Positions 49,801-51,905 of a stretch of DNA of 64,000 nt are shown here, one piece after another. Both the position numbers and the translations under genes were made by a program. The notes beneath the pieces were generated by a model. That model did not search any database. It worked only from the letters and a program-made list of their open reading frames with translations, and was not told where the DNA came from. The stretch's first letter is position 1, and the number at the start of each line of letters is the position of its first letter. Where the stretch lies: positions 19,064,501 to 19,128,500 of the forward strand of contig LR990046.1 in the NCBI GenBank assembly GCA_905147135.1, in the 5' to 3' direction. The stretch is from Blastobasis lacticolella. Its lineage: Eukaryota; Arthropoda; Insecta; Lepidoptera; Blastobasidae.

Positions 49801-51540
49801 GGGGTCCTCACATTGATAAATTGGCGAAAAGGCTAAGTTCTGCAGCATATGCTGTAAAGAAAATACGGAGTATTTCTGACGAGGCTACAGCAAGATTAGT
49901 TTACTTTAGTTATTTCCACAGTATTATGGCCTATGGCATACTGCTGTGGGGACACGCTGCCGACTGGCACAATGTATTTGTATTGCAGAAAAGGGCTATT
50001 CGCGCGATTTATCAATTGAGACCTAGAACTTCACTAAGAGATAAATTCAGGAACATTGATATAATGACAATGCCGTCACAATATATATATGAAAATTTAA
50101 TGTATGTTCATAAAAATGTACACTTATTTAAGAAGAATAGTGATGTTCATAATATTAATACGAGAAATAAAGATAAGCTTGTTGCTGGTGCTTGTCGTCT
50201 AGCCAAAGTCCACAAATCATTTATGGGTCAATGTGTACGCTTTTATAATAAGGTTCCAACAAATATTCAGAATTTACCATTGAATAAATTTAAAGTCGCT
50301 ATAAAAAACAAATTATGTCAAAAAAGTTATTATAGTATATCTGAATATGTAAATGACAAAAGTCCATGGGACTGAACTGCTGTTCTATACAGGTATTTAC
50401 TTTTAAGATAGTATATAGGACAAATAATGTATTAGTACATAAGACATGTTTAAAAAAAAAAGAATTAACGTAGGCTCTGTGGGTTTCTTGCCGTTTCTTT
50501 CCCCCACAGAGAACCACCTTGGAAGCGGCGTTAATTTTCCTTCCTCTCCCACACATGGTGTCTCCTGTCTGCGCTAGGGTAGGGGTAGGGTAGTAGTTAG
50601 AGTAGGGGTAGGGTAGGGTAGGAGTAAGATAGCGGTAAGGTAGTATAGGGTGGGGTAGGGGTAAGATAGTGGTAGGGTCGGGGTAAGATAGTGGTAGGGT
50701 AGGGGTAAGGTAGTGGTAGGGTAGGGTTAAGGCAATGGTAGGATAGGGTAGGGGTAAGGTAGCGATAGGGTAGGGATAGGATAGAGTAGGGTGGGAGCAA
50801 CTACCTATCACATGCAGCATGTGTGATGCACGCTCACTTAAAAGTCTGTCTGGCGGTGGCGTGGGGGCCGGGTCGCTCTTTTCCCTCAAATATGGTTGAA
50901 TTGGACGATGGCTGGGCCCTGCGTTATACTCGTGAACGGGTGCTGCCTTGGTGGACTGGCTTACTCTTGCTGTAGTTTTAGGTGGTTTTTCTTAATTATA
51001 CTAGACATACCTACGAGTATATAATATAATATAGCGTTCCGGCTCTGTCTGGCATTGTCGAGCCCGGTTCGGTTGTGGTTGGCGAGGGATACGTTTATCT
51101 ACAGACATAGGGCGGTCAGCGTGTCACTGTGTGTTTCCTTCCTACTTTCCTACCCCCCTCCTTTTTGACGATTGAAAGAGATATTTAATGTCCTAATCAA
51201 TAAAGAAATTTTGATTTTTTTTTTTTTTTTTGAGTATTGGGCTCATTTAATTCGTCTTTACAAGTACACTGACTGATCGTAGATGGTATTCAGTTAAAAT
51301 AGGACGCGTATGACCACTTGTTATGAAAATTAATTATTTTTCTAATATGGCTCGCATTGTTCCCAGTTCTCTGAGTCGACGTCGGCGCGGTACTTGTCGC
51401 GGCACGTCAAAGCCAAGACTGAGAGCTACATGTACAAGCTGGATGTGTGCTATGATGGTAGTGCTAGTCATCTCCAGTCCACGACGTCCGACATACGGCG
51501 CGAGACCATCAGTTATGCTAATGAGAAGAAGACCGAATAG
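21733..51540 (+). CDS. atypical SLC6-like transporter homologue, 15 coding exons, 680 residues
   Basis: Joined exons: 21733-21879, 22092-22225, 23350-23477, 24635-24776, 25917-26069, 26771-26881, 30814-30914, 32394-32537, 37000-37125, 38307-38419, 38877-38999, 40108-40281, 41629-41811, 43108-43197, 51367-51540. Every junction is GT-AG and in phase, and the total is 2,043 nt. SLC6 landmarks appear in order: a basic x-Leu-x-Phe segment before the TM1 position, TM2 (96-120), TM3 (139-163), the extracellular Cys pair C185/C196 with N-glycosylation sites N190 and N216, TM4 (250-266), TM5 (273-296), the D332..Q336 pair opening TM6, TM7 (357-377), AYP at 397-399, TM8, EWP at 447-449, TM9-TM12, DD at 506-507 and WGP at 605-607. 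The length is usual for the family. The Na+/substrate motifs of TM1, TM6 and TM8 are absent, so ordinary Na+-coupled transport is doubtful. An orphan transporter, a pseudotransporter or a chaperone-like role are alternatives. The weakest junctions are exons 1, 2 and 15. Confidence 0.8.
22092..22225 (+). CDS. SLC6-like gene exon 2 (residues 50-93; TM1 position)
   Basis: Acceptor TTTGTAG|ACT, donor AATAG|GTGAG, phase 2. The segment ERLAFYRC sits where SLC6 proteins have a basic-Leu-Glu-Phe motif. The following residues 80-89 (HNTHHTSMHF) replace the Gly-rich Na+-binding stretch, yet the spacing to the next family Phe differs by only one residue. Hydropathy is low for a membrane helix. Confidence 0.65.
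22262..22550 (-). repeat. LINE-J C-terminal fragment
   Basis: The minus strand encodes SRFGSTFIIRTAKEWNALPA and then a DSFKARVNRLF-type end. This is the C-terminal RT pattern of a non-LTR element. It lies in intron 2 of the SLC6-like gene. Related pieces are at 26215, 32600, 32880, 37185, 37615 and 62505. Confidence 0.7.
22555..22650 (-). repeat. SINE-A 3' fragment
   Basis: It contains CGCCTTGACCATGATCCC..TTCGGCAGATCAGGTTATTAC and is cut short after about 90 bp. Confidence 0.55.
22785..23040 (+). repeat. repeat-R copy
   Basis: It has the CCCGACTGGGGAGGTACCTC, GTGCTACAGAGGTGGGGAAC and CATCAGGTGGCCCGCTTGCC blocks and ends in an A-run. It is a shorter relative of 15275-15775. Confidence 0.65.
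23145..23220. repeat. MITE-V half copy
   Basis: AAATGGAATGTATACATCTC followed by TTTTTGTATCACGCCTTTTG matches one arm of the fold-back family seen complete at 52071-52195. Confidence 0.45.
23350..23477 (+). CDS. SLC6-like gene exon 3 (TM2, start of TM3)
   Basis: The acceptor ATTTTAAG|G is chosen because it keeps phase 2 with exon 2; the stronger-looking CTGGCAG 13 nt downstream does not. The product runs from FLWQFIINTIM through LPMSYIYLFL to VPIFYG, matching the TM2 and P-x-F-x-G pattern. Donor TTTACG|GTTAGT. Confidence 0.75.
23565..23875 (+). repeat. SINE-B copy interrupted by an RTE 3' end
   Basis: A second tRNA-headed SINE. The head reads GGCCTGAGTGGTTCAATTGG with a B-box-like GATTCGATTCCCGG region (here AATTCGATTCCCGG). 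The body ends with a GGGCTAGATGACGCTTTGTG block and an ATT-rich tail. Relatives are at 37340-37590 (-) and 42655-42890 (+). An RTE-F fragment interrupts it at 23717-23794. Confidence 0.7.
23717..23794 (+). mobile_element. 78-bp RTE-F 3' end inserted in SINE-B
   Basis: The insert reads GACCGGCCTTTGTGGGGATC to a TGATATGATGAT tail and is flanked by ATGTAGT on both sides (23710-23716 and 23795-23801). The SINE-B sequence continues on the other side. It is an extreme 5' truncation that retains only the RT stop region and tail. Confidence 0.7.
24165..24600 (-). repeat. LINE-H C-terminal fragment
   Basis: Minus-strand readings in several frames give DFGSLCVFYRLYNGDCSEEL, TIRMWNELPAIVFP and SSGVADVHRRRW, which together are the C-terminus of a non-LTR reverse transcriptase. 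Frameshifts separate the pieces. It ends in a T-run on the + strand, the complement of a poly(A) tail, just upstream of exon 4. Confidence 0.7.
24635..24776 (+). CDS. SLC6-like gene exon 4 (TM3, extracellular loop 2 start)
   Basis: Acceptor TTTTTTCAG|GTC, donor TTTCACAG|GTTG. It encodes HNFAVVSSAMFNLFSL and then IRFGNPWSRY, matching the family's TM3 followed by a Pro-Trp element before the disulfide loop. Confidence 0.8.
24885..25005 (-). repeat. repeat-Q, internally deleted copy
   Basis: Both ends of repeat-Q are present (CATCATCACAGCCCATAGCA and ATTCTACTCTGCCTGACA), but about 140 bp of the middle are missing. Confidence 0.6.
25010..25352 (-). repeat. SINE-A, nearly full-length copy
   Basis: It runs from a TAATAATAACCTTGGCGTTA tail (complement of a GGTTATTATTA-type tail) to the tRNA-like head, with GCGGGATTCGAACCCG as the complementary B box. 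It is the most complete copy and the best reference for the consensus. Confidence 0.8.
25660..25775 (-). repeat. SINE-A internal fragment
   Basis: It contains CCATCTGACTTCC, ACCAGATTGGAGCATAGTTA and CAGGTTTCCTCACGATATTC. Both ends are missing. Confidence 0.6.
25917..26069 (+). CDS. SLC6-like gene exon 5 (extracellular loop 2)
   Basis: Acceptor AATTTCACAG|GTG, donor TCTATAG|GTGAG. It carries Cys185 and Cys196 (spacing x10; the family usually has x8-9), N-glycosylation sequons NIS and NYT, and the LPAVMFYR element that precedes TM4 in the family. Confidence 0.8.
26215..26400 (-). repeat. LINE-J C-terminal fragment, degenerate
   Basis: GATGGAGCATGCCTGTCGAG and the AATCACCCTATTCACT block match 22262-22550. 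The coding frame is lost. Confidence 0.55.
26410..26575. repeat. MITE-V copy
   Basis: The left arm GTATTGCTCATAGAATAAGG and the right arm TACAAAAATGGAACTTATTC are inverted repeats around a GTTACGGTTCGCTTTAC centre. Confidence 0.6.
26771..26881 (+). CDS. SLC6-like gene exon 6 (TM4)
   Basis: Acceptor TTTATTTCCAG|ATA. The membrane segment is NILLYIWCVWFLALLC. Donor AAAAG|GTATAT keeps phase 2 with exon 7. An alternative donor GGAGG|GTGCGT lies 16 nt further on. Confidence 0.75.
26930..27585. other. intron sequence, short duplication only
   Basis: A direct repeat of AACGTTAGCTTATGTCAG-like units occurs at about 27249-27283. No other feature is seen. Confidence 0.4.
27800..28165 (-). pseudogene. 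LINE-B ORF2 C-terminal tail
   Basis: About 121 residues (TKFLLGTLGFNSLEVRRNFS, then LVEVCRILRGEADCP) correspond to the region after the RT thumb of CR1-like ORF2 proteins. It is joined to the endonuclease part by the deletion and lies in a different frame, so the two parts cannot be read as one protein. Confidence 0.75.
28141..29346 (-). pseudogene. LINE-B ORF2 endonuclease part, RT deleted
   Basis: The frame is open from 29346 and includes a possible GTG start at 29292, inside the end of ORF1. The endonuclease shows YQNVRGLNSK (catalytic Asn), ITETFLN, VYINPRA and MGDLNLNP. The usual S-D-H motif reads VYH, so activity is doubtful. After VNIKRDPIPF, where the RT should begin, the sequence jumps to the C-terminal tail and meets a stop within eight codons. 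Confidence 0.8.
29279..30520 (-). CDS. LINE-B ORF1 with PHD-type zinc finger
   Basis: The product has 413 residues. Residues 1-52 form a PHD-like Cys/His finger (CAGC, then CGKVYHLLCC and WVCMECC). A leucine-rich coiled coil lies at about 140-195 (LRERIALLTEHLTDAVSAV), then a CKC/CH pair and a basic region. The C-terminal 85 residues (RAVEYRKCIHLWNMLSGVDE to DARVKTWLFRG-like end) are the conserved ORF1 domain also seen in LINE-A. The frame is intact. The product likely binds element RNA or chromatin. Confidence 0.75.
   Translation of the reverse strand: MICAGCRQEVRPEDETLCCMLEQCGKVYHLLCCNKTSAKADKASWVCMECCIAAKTVGRNCNTPVGTPTTLKNITTRKNTAIVPAKPAVPLLSDEACLSLSGEASRIPESTALECSVDDVILHRSPQDITLGDDLSRSVCALEMQVLRERIALLTEHLTDAVSAVALYQEALRDCAAKMDATNERLQKVERLLENQCKCHRTDGNRVETVSCGINTVDPLSAVLARKTRSRKRNIAEAPVGEVGESPKPMKPESSKLSLEHRQSTVLGDAPAVSSVPQQEVERSSAESGSSQEGWTDVRRKSRRSNVIHCTAGPNVTTLRAVEYRKCIHLWNMLSGVDEIRTYLKQLCPGSNCLVEELKARGDYKSYKISVPAMYYEKCLSADVWPDNARVKTWLFRGYRKPDADKGTERGSK
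30814..30914 (+). CDS. SLC6-like gene exon 7 (TM5)
   Basis: Acceptor CATTTCAAAG|TAA, donor CCGTAG|GTTAGG. It encodes SKLLVTIVSPMF and ALRKFNLTAAV, which line up with the family's K-x-x-Y..FP and RG-x-T-L-x-G-A elements. A nicer donor (TTAG|GTGAGT) 5 nt later would place TAG in frame. The exon lies just beyond the LINE-B insertion. Confidence 0.65.
31036..31272. mobile_element. MITE-U: near-perfect fold-back element
   Basis: Arms 31036-31119 and 31189-31272 (84 bp) are complementary with one mismatch. The outer end reads GAATTAAATCACTTTTTGTA and the inner part ACCGGTTTCGAATTACTCAT. The centre is ATC/ATA-rich. Degenerate relatives are at 18068-18260 and 27590-27628. No target-site duplication was recognised. 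Confidence 0.8.
31550..31700 (-). repeat. RTE-F 3' end
   Basis: TCATATCAGCCGAAAGACTC to AGGTCGTCGGTCCACCTTGT is the complement of the RTE-F C-terminal coding end with a GATGA-type tail. It lies in intron 7. Confidence 0.65.
31970..32300. mobile_element. MITE-V copy with an RTE-F 3' end nested inside
   Basis: The left arm (AATTGGAAGGTATTGCACAT..AATAAGATTCATTTTTGTAT) is at 31990-32056. The right arm (ATATTCCACTTTGACTTGCT) is at about 32232-32275. Between them lies a minus-strand RTE-F 3' end with a CATCATCATCATAT tail (about 32057-32205). Confidence 0.65.
32394..32537 (+). CDS. SLC6-like gene exon 8 (TM6 position)
   Basis: Acceptor CTCTTTCAG|ATT, donor TTTCGG|GTTAGT, phase 1. D332 and Q336 match the family's D-A-x-x-Q. 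The following FFSL..G..SYN motif of TM6 is not recognisable (SVSASLQVRTQIVDSIS), so this helix too has lost its substrate-site signature. Confidence 0.7.
32600..32870 (+). repeat. LINE-J-like C-terminal fragment
   Basis: The plus strand encodes RHPFMVDVPPSRSKRFASTF and TANDWNSLPESLF, the RT C-terminal pattern, then breaks frame. It abuts an opposite-orientation fragment at 32880. Confidence 0.6.
32880..33085 (-). repeat. LINE-J-like C-terminal fragment, opposite orientation
   Basis: The minus strand encodes LVKEWNSVSADAFPVQYNID and then FNARVI, related to 22262-22550. With 32600-32870 it forms a head-to-head pair of LINE ends. Confidence 0.6.
33140..33405 (+). repeat. repeat-W copy
   Basis: It shares a run of more than 70 near-identical bases with 51110-51190 (GTGTCACTGTGTGTTTCCTT, TACCCCCCTCCTTTTTGACG). 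It ends with CAACAAAGAAATTTTATATT. Its class is unknown; the end resembles a retroposon 3' end. Confidence 0.6.
33595..33715 (+). repeat. repeat-R-like variant
   Basis: AACGCACCTTCGGTTCTGCA, TTTTGTTGCCGGCAACCTAA and an A-run after GTCACTTTT match 19760-19905. Confidence 0.5.
33955..34110. repeat. MITE-V right half
   Basis: It contains GTTACGCGTCGCTCCGCTTT and then ACAAAAATGAACCTTATACT, ATGAGCAATACATTCC. Confidence 0.5.
34254..35842 (+). CDS. LINE-C ORF2 remnant: RT thumb plus RNase H
   Basis: The open frame runs to a stop at 35842, and an ATG-started version begins in flanking DNA at 34199. After the duplication the element contributes LITGNNADTVTG, then GLSVNPTKTEMVMF and YLGVILNNKLNW (RT thumb region). 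RNase H motifs follow: IFTDGSK, AECMGIILA, LSDSRAVL and WIKGHSGSRGNDAADELA, so the acidic residues are present. A CRACLSEEETAAHILRTC segment is the usual C-terminal zinc-binding end. No frameshift is seen, so the insertion is young, but it cannot copy itself. Confidence 0.8.
34254..35933 (+). mobile_element. LINE-C: 5'-truncated I-like LINE with 12-bp TSD
   Basis: The 1,680-bp insert is flanked by TATCCGACAGAT at 34242-34253 and 35934-35945. It starts just after the position of the RT Y-A-D-D box and ends in an ATCT-rich tail. Only the RT palm end, thumb, RNase H and a C-terminal Cys/His segment remain. It lies in intron 8 of the SLC6-like gene, in sense orientation. Confidence 0.85.
35984..36194. 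mobile_element. MITE-X: fold-back element, ends TAATTACG..CGTAATTA
   Basis: The outer arms, about 80 bp each, are imperfect inverted repeats (left ..TGATTGCTTTTGCGATTACGT, right ..AATTGCAAAAGTAACAATTT). TA lies at both borders, which fits a TA duplication. Right-half copies are at 39963-40074 and 63798-63902. Confidence 0.65.
36235..36645 (-). repeat. SINE-A copy with rearranged body
   Basis: It has the 3' end (CTTGGCCATGATCCACGATT), body and head (GGTTTCGAACCCGGTACCTC). About 70 bp of unrelated AT-rich sequence, with a TCTATG repeat, sit before the GAGTCATTGGTACATGAC block. Confidence 0.65.
36646..36905 (-). repeat. repeat-Q copy, minus orientation
   Basis: Complement of the 1328-1592 copy, from the CATCACAGCCCATAACAATC tail side to CGGGGTTGGTGCTATTCTGC. 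It ends about 95 bp before exon 9. Confidence 0.65.
37000..37125 (+). CDS. SLC6-like gene exon 9 (TM7)
   Basis: Acceptor AAACCCAG|GCG is required for phase; the stronger TTTCAG|GTA 10 nt upstream would cause a frameshift. The membrane segment is SGVIIFSNTVYFLGKGFL. Donor ATGGCAC|GTAAGT. Confidence 0.75.
37185..37310 (-). repeat. LINE-J 3' fragment
   Basis: GGCATTTGACTGCCACCTCA and GGTAAGTGACGATGCGGCCG match the end of the 22262-22550 fragment. Confidence 0.55.
37335..37592 (-). repeat. SINE-B copy, minus orientation
   Basis: GCCGGGAATCGAACCCGGGA is the complementary B-box region near 37515, and the ACACAGCGCCATCTAGCCCC block is the 3' body. The head (CCACTCAGGTC complement) ends near 37585. 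Confidence 0.7.
37615..37815 (+). repeat. LINE-J C-terminal fragment, plus orientation
   Basis: The + strand reads TTTTTGGCTCGACTTTTATA and GCTAAGGAGTGGAATGCGTT, the coding-direction version of 22262-22550, ending in GATGATGGTCAAATGCCTGG. Confidence 0.6.
38055..38170 (+). repeat. 18-bp minisatellite (about six units)
   Basis: Units of TCGTTTCTTTCGGTGCAT or ..GCAG repeat without spacing. On the complementary strand they would read as a Lys/Arg/His repeat, but no gene signals surround it. It lies in intron 9. Confidence 0.8.
38307..38419 (+). CDS. SLC6-like gene exon 10 (TM8)
   Basis: Acceptor ATTTCAG|AGG, donor ATGTTT|GTAAGT, phase 0. It starts with the family's AYP element. The end of TM8 reads VMEITMF where functional members have a G-x-Asp-Ser-x-Phe sequence, so the Asp of the second sodium site is missing. 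Confidence 0.8.
38690..38850 (-). repeat. repeat-T copy, minus orientation
   Basis: GAGCTACGATGCCACAGTCA and AAACTTGTAACACCCCTCAT are the complement of the blocks at 11400-11500. It ends about 30 bp before exon 11. Confidence 0.5.
38877..38999 (+). CDS. SLC6-like gene exon 11 (TM8 end to TM9)
   Basis: Acceptor TTTTCCAG|ATT, donor GCGCGG|GTAAGT. It contains MEWP, which corresponds to the family's D-E-x-P, and the membrane segment AFLLSLVLCFVGSLQAL. Confidence 0.85.
39056..39781 (+). mobile_element. LINE-A relative, 5'-truncated, with 8-bp TSD
   Basis: TACCCACG flanks it at 39048-39055 and 39782-39789. The insert starts in the last codons of ORF2 (EQTDETFARRLRNFLLDNLF), has a long AT-rich 3' UTR with many TTGACAT motifs and ends in AAATCT units. 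The C-terminus resembles that of LINE-A (CDETFRRRLRDLLLSNPLYS). It lies in intron 11. Confidence 0.8.
39963..40074. repeat. MITE-X right-half copy
   Basis: AGTTCCATTGCAATAAACTG, then ATCGATCATACGTAATCGCT and GGACTTACGTAATTA. The copy at 63798 starts at the same internal point, so this may be a distinct short subfamily. Confidence 0.55.
40108..40281 (+). CDS. SLC6-like gene exon 12 (TM10-TM11)
   Basis: Acceptor ATTGTTGCAG|AAA, donor TATACG|GTAAGT. It encodes VLNLFSMGITTLCETLIVIL, then GRLQDDIYFHTGK. The x-x-DDI-x-F-x-x-G pattern is the clearest SLC6 match in the window. Confidence 0.9.
40805..41345 (+). pseudogene. RTE-F reverse transcriptase C-terminal fragment
   Basis: In three frames the + strand gives AFRKQRHIFSSQ, YGTKTWPLTIMKKLTVTQRA, MKRAILGVSLHDRFRNEKI and then LEWRPRTGRRSVG. 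This is the longest RTE-F copy here and covers the RT thumb to the stop, with frameshifts. It ends in TTGGCTGATATGATGATGAA. It lies in intron 12. Confidence 0.75.
41629..41811 (+). CDS. SLC6-like gene exon 13 (TM11 end to TM12)
   Basis: Acceptor TGCATTTCAG|ATA, donor AAACAG|GTGAGT. TM12 is WIWSLYFVPYGVGIIFAVAF and keeps the Pro that follows the helix start in the family. Confidence 0.85.
41865..42015 (-). repeat. LINE-H C-terminal fragment
   Basis: The minus strand encodes LKGRHRIHSPHVADVLDDDG, which matches the 3' coding end at 24165-24300 and the + strand copy at 59580-59800. Confidence 0.6.
42219..42482 (+). repeat. repeat-Q copy
   Basis: GTGTGGTGTCCGGTAGAGTA to GGGCTGTGATGTGATGATGA. It is the copy closest to 1328-1592. 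Confidence 0.7.
42655..42892 (+). repeat. SINE-B copy
   Basis: Head CTGTGTGGTTCAGTTGGTTA, B-box region GGATTCGATTCCCGGCCGAG, body end GGCTAGATGGCGCTGTGTGA with an ATTT-rich tail. Confidence 0.7.
43108..43197 (+). CDS. SLC6-like gene exon 14 (C-terminal W-G-P motif)
   Basis: Acceptor TCGTTTTCAG|ACC, donor AGGGAT|GTGAGT. It encodes WKYLFRPVPSWGPSERVER, the family's R-P-x-x-x-W-G-P element. Reading through the donor would add only about 22 residues before a stop at 43261. Confidence 0.9.
43710..44155 (-). pseudogene. LINE-D RT C-terminal part
   Basis: About 145 residues are open: EYLRDEEDMERERRALATRC, LARRF, SFYTSHLWTNYTKQSYNKL, NNAFRILLKYPPLCSASSMF and AEARVPDF. This is the post-palm region of a LINE reverse transcriptase. 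No Y/F-A-D-D box is left. Confidence 0.7.
44526..45085 (-). pseudogene. LINE-D endonuclease part, frame broken by a hairpin
   Basis: The first part shows GGLALLWRKSLF, VNVYMP and LGDFNAHPG (a catalytic G-D-F-N). The second shows CADVDILGADSGTFTF and WLDHCVTTQAA (the L-D-H end motif). The two lie in different frames, and the switch falls exactly at the perfect inverted repeat 44741-44788. Confidence 0.7.
44741..44788. repeat. perfect 22-bp-arm hairpin inside LINE-D
   Basis: AGGTTCGGTCGTGAGTTGAT (plus GT) at 44741-44762 is exactly complementary to 44767-44788, with loop CATA. It looks like an inverted duplication of endonuclease coding sequence. Confidence 0.85.
45101..46190 (+). other. AT-rich sequence, possibly the 5' UTR of LINE-E
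   Basis: There is no ORF and no named repeat. Its right part merges with the region upstream of LINE-E ORF1. The 5' end of LINE-E is not determined. Confidence 0.35.
46195..46400 (+). repeat. two imperfect tandem units upstream of LINE-E ORF1
   Basis: A unit of roughly 125 bp with GGTAGATAGATAGTTAACAG and ACTGTTTGTTTGCCAGTTAG is followed by one with AGTAGATAGCTAGATTCGCA and ATTGTTTGTTTGCCATTTAC. Tandem 5' units of this kind can act as LINE promoters, but no function is shown here. Confidence 0.5.
46508..47602 (+). CDS. LINE-E ORF1, coiled-coil protein lacking the usual C-terminal domain
   Basis: The frame has 364 residues from MVKTRRAACE. Residues 8-125 and 195-290 are rich in heptad-like leucines (LECKLQLALDELKCSKTL), indicating a long coiled coil, with a basic stretch NRNKKSKRVPKLKKCMKKTY between them. 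From about residue 295 the composition switches to Ala/Pro/Val-rich and ends AAAAAGS. The small conserved domain seen at the end of LINE-A and LINE-B ORF1 is absent. Confidence 0.7.
   Translation: MVKTRRAACEELECKLQLALDELKCSKTLCDQLLEERIDAEQEIQNVIGTNTQLKSELASMHKEYLEVTRDRDEIRNVLAEQQTCHRNYTCALSRISELELALSEAHNVITKYEQRRSCDPQQISQCLYDELVEPEYDHQTVSGNTCDPCNSWTTSTSSSLNINRNKKSKRVPKLKKCMKKTYHKVKLSRQNKIIHHLSKTTNQLRNDFEECNSELVRAQQTHTTETHETYKKIKKLQIDLNIVNRKYKIAQSEIMTWREAISEMVKLSNENSDMIERLMAAKEGECECVASQLQRPAPRPQNTVVAPEAHAVNVEPAVAGCKAVASPAFASTSSTAAHIVGPHKASAAPAVAATSYAAAAAGS
47577..50375 (+). CDS. LINE-E ORF2: endonuclease (N-terminus lost) and reverse transcriptase
   Basis: The frame is open from before 47367. 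The first ATG is at 47577, inside the end of ORF1 (+1 frame). The endonuclease begins at ELFMNGENVDIFCITEHWLK, so the Asn-containing first strand is missing. CGDFNIDLL and SDHCGQL are present. The RT has FRPVSILPTLSKIFE, FCDLSKAFDCVNH, GVPQGSILGP and LFADDTSL, with all catalytic Asp residues. The C-terminus YSISEYVNDK resembles that of LINE-A. There is no internal stop. Target nicking is probably defective. Confidence 0.85.
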   Translation: MPPLPLEVELFMNGENVDIFCITEHWLKDHQLIFGFNNHKLASSFTRGQAIHGGSLILARNCLKCKERTDIVKLSVERSAEIACIELERLIVMSVYRPPASSFDLFEKIMDEALIKVSNCNKNIVVCGDFNIDLLDVSCKYTGRLISLFKCHNLINLFLEPTRITSTTSTCLDNIFCDIQACSQSVINKLQSDHCGQLAVFNVNMRKETKNTIKFVPINNNRLNSFRNNIIEKSSNLKYFDDPNEYYNSVLHMTKTESNSIFKPKVKAVNSKLMFSDWATAGIHKSRNKLYELYAERAYNNSVEFAEYVKHYSKLFKRVCATAKSNLVKHKLKNSTDVVKSTWQIINSETGKVTNRDTKYSLKLNDNVVTKNSEVAEAFNNFFTDIPVSTTKSLNSSPALAESLLKQNVPESVIDFKFEHATPQDIVKAFKTIKMKATADIDGMSVKIISSVIDVIAVHLANIFNNCVDNGEFPDLMKHSKVIPLLKTGNTTDPTNFRPVSILPTLSKIFEKIILNQLKAHFYGSNLLHHKQFGFTRGRSTTDAGVELIKHIFGAWEESRDALGVFCDLSKAFDCVNHDILVRKLQHYGIKDLALNLLNSYLSHRIQKVDVNGEISMGSVVSMGVPQGSILGPFLFLVYVNDLPYFVKDAHEIVLFADDTSLVFKVKRQQLTYEDVNKAIAEVVNWFTVNNLLLNGKKTKCLKFSLPNVRSVPTNVQIKGENLNFVDSTVFLGFTLDNKLQWGPHIDKLAKRLSSAAYAVKKIRSISDEATARLVYFSYFHSIMAYGILLWGHAADWHNVFVLQKRAIRAIYQLRPRTSLRDKFRNIDIMTMPSQYIYENLMYVHKNVHLFKKNSDVHNINTRNKDKLVAGACRLAKVHKSFMGQCVRFYNKVPTNIQNLPLNKFKVAIKNKLCQKSYYSISEYVNDKSPWD
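50575..50800 (+). repeat. G-rich array of GGTAGG/GGTAAG units
   Basis: About 225 bp of irregular units such as GGGTAGGGGTAAGATAGTGG recur. The complementary strand is C-rich and opens spurious Pro/Tyr/Leu frames. It has several runs of three or more G, so G-quadruplex formation is possible. Confidence 0.8.
51030..51237 (+). repeat. repeat-W copy
   Basis: Near-identical to 33225-33400 over the CACTGTGTGTTTCCTTCCTA part. It ends with CAATAAAGAAATTTTGA and a run of T. It sits about 130 bp before exon 15. Confidence 0.65.
51367..51540 (+). CDS. SLC6-like gene exon 15 (C-terminal tail, stop)
   Basis: Acceptor ATTGTTCCCAG|TTC continues the phase 0 of exon 14 after an 8.2-kb intron. It encodes 57 hydrophilic residues, rich in Ser, Thr, Lys and Tyr, and ends in TAG. 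Tail sequences are not conserved in the family, so only phase, splice signal and position support it. A LINE 3' end starts 31 nt after the stop. Confidence 0.55.
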   Translation, partial: FSESTSARYLSRHVKAKTESYMYKLDVCYDGSASHLQSTTSDIRRETISYANEKKTE

Positions 51541-51570
51541 CTTTATTTGCCAACTGGTATTCCTTACCAT

Positions 51571-51720
51571 GTAATGGATTGACATCGCTGAGTCGGATGC
51601 GAGAGCCAACGGCTTACGACGCGAGGAGGAGGACACCGGGCGAAGTGGAGAAGAATGGGTAAGAAAGCGGACCCTGGCAGAGGCCGGGATATGCGATAGG
51701 ACGATGATGATAATGATTCC
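51571..51720 (+). repeat. RTE-G 3' end in the 3' flank of the SLC6-like gene
   Basis: ATGGATTGACATCGCTGAGT, AGAAAGCGGACCCTGGCAGA and a GGACGATGATGATAATGATT tail. A relative lies at 53440-53625. It starts only 31 nt after the stop codon, so it is probably inside the 3' UTR. Confidence 0.65.
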
Positions 51721-51744
51721 TTACCTTGTGCCGCCAAGAAGAGT

Positions 51745-51905
51745 TAAGTACGTTAGTTGATCACCAATGCTCTTACGGTGAGGGAAAACATCGTGGTGAA
51801 ACCTGCACATTCATGCGACAGAATGTGTAACCGTGATCCTATCTGGTCAGGTTAATAGGGTCACGGAGGTCAGATGGCAGTCGCTCCACCGTAATTACCT
51901 GAACC
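51745..51905 (+). repeat. SINE-A fragment, plus orientation
   Basis: ATGCTCTTACGGTGAGGGAA to GATGGCAGTCGCTCCACCGT. Head and tail are missing. Confidence 0.65.

Larger units (their letters stand above)
46508..50461 (+). mobile_element. LINE-E: long non-LTR retrotransposon with damaged ORF1/ORF2 junction
   Basis: It carries ORF1 (46508-47602), ORF2 (to 50375), a short 3' UTR and a poly(A) tract at about 50450-50461. The RT is intact. The conserved C-terminal domain of ORF1 and the first residues of the endonuclease are missing, and the junction is a GC-rich block (47380-47600) unlike the rest of the element. It lies in intron 14 of the SLC6-like gene, in sense orientation. Confidence 0.8.

Noticed and set aside
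50299..50889. 196-residue minus-strand frame rich in Pro, Tyr and Leu
   Set aside because: It runs through the G-rich array at 50575-50800, and its composition is explained by the repeat unit.
51334..51636. 100-residue minus-strand frame
   Set aside because: It is antisense to exon 15 of the SLC6-like gene and the RTE-G end and has no family pattern.
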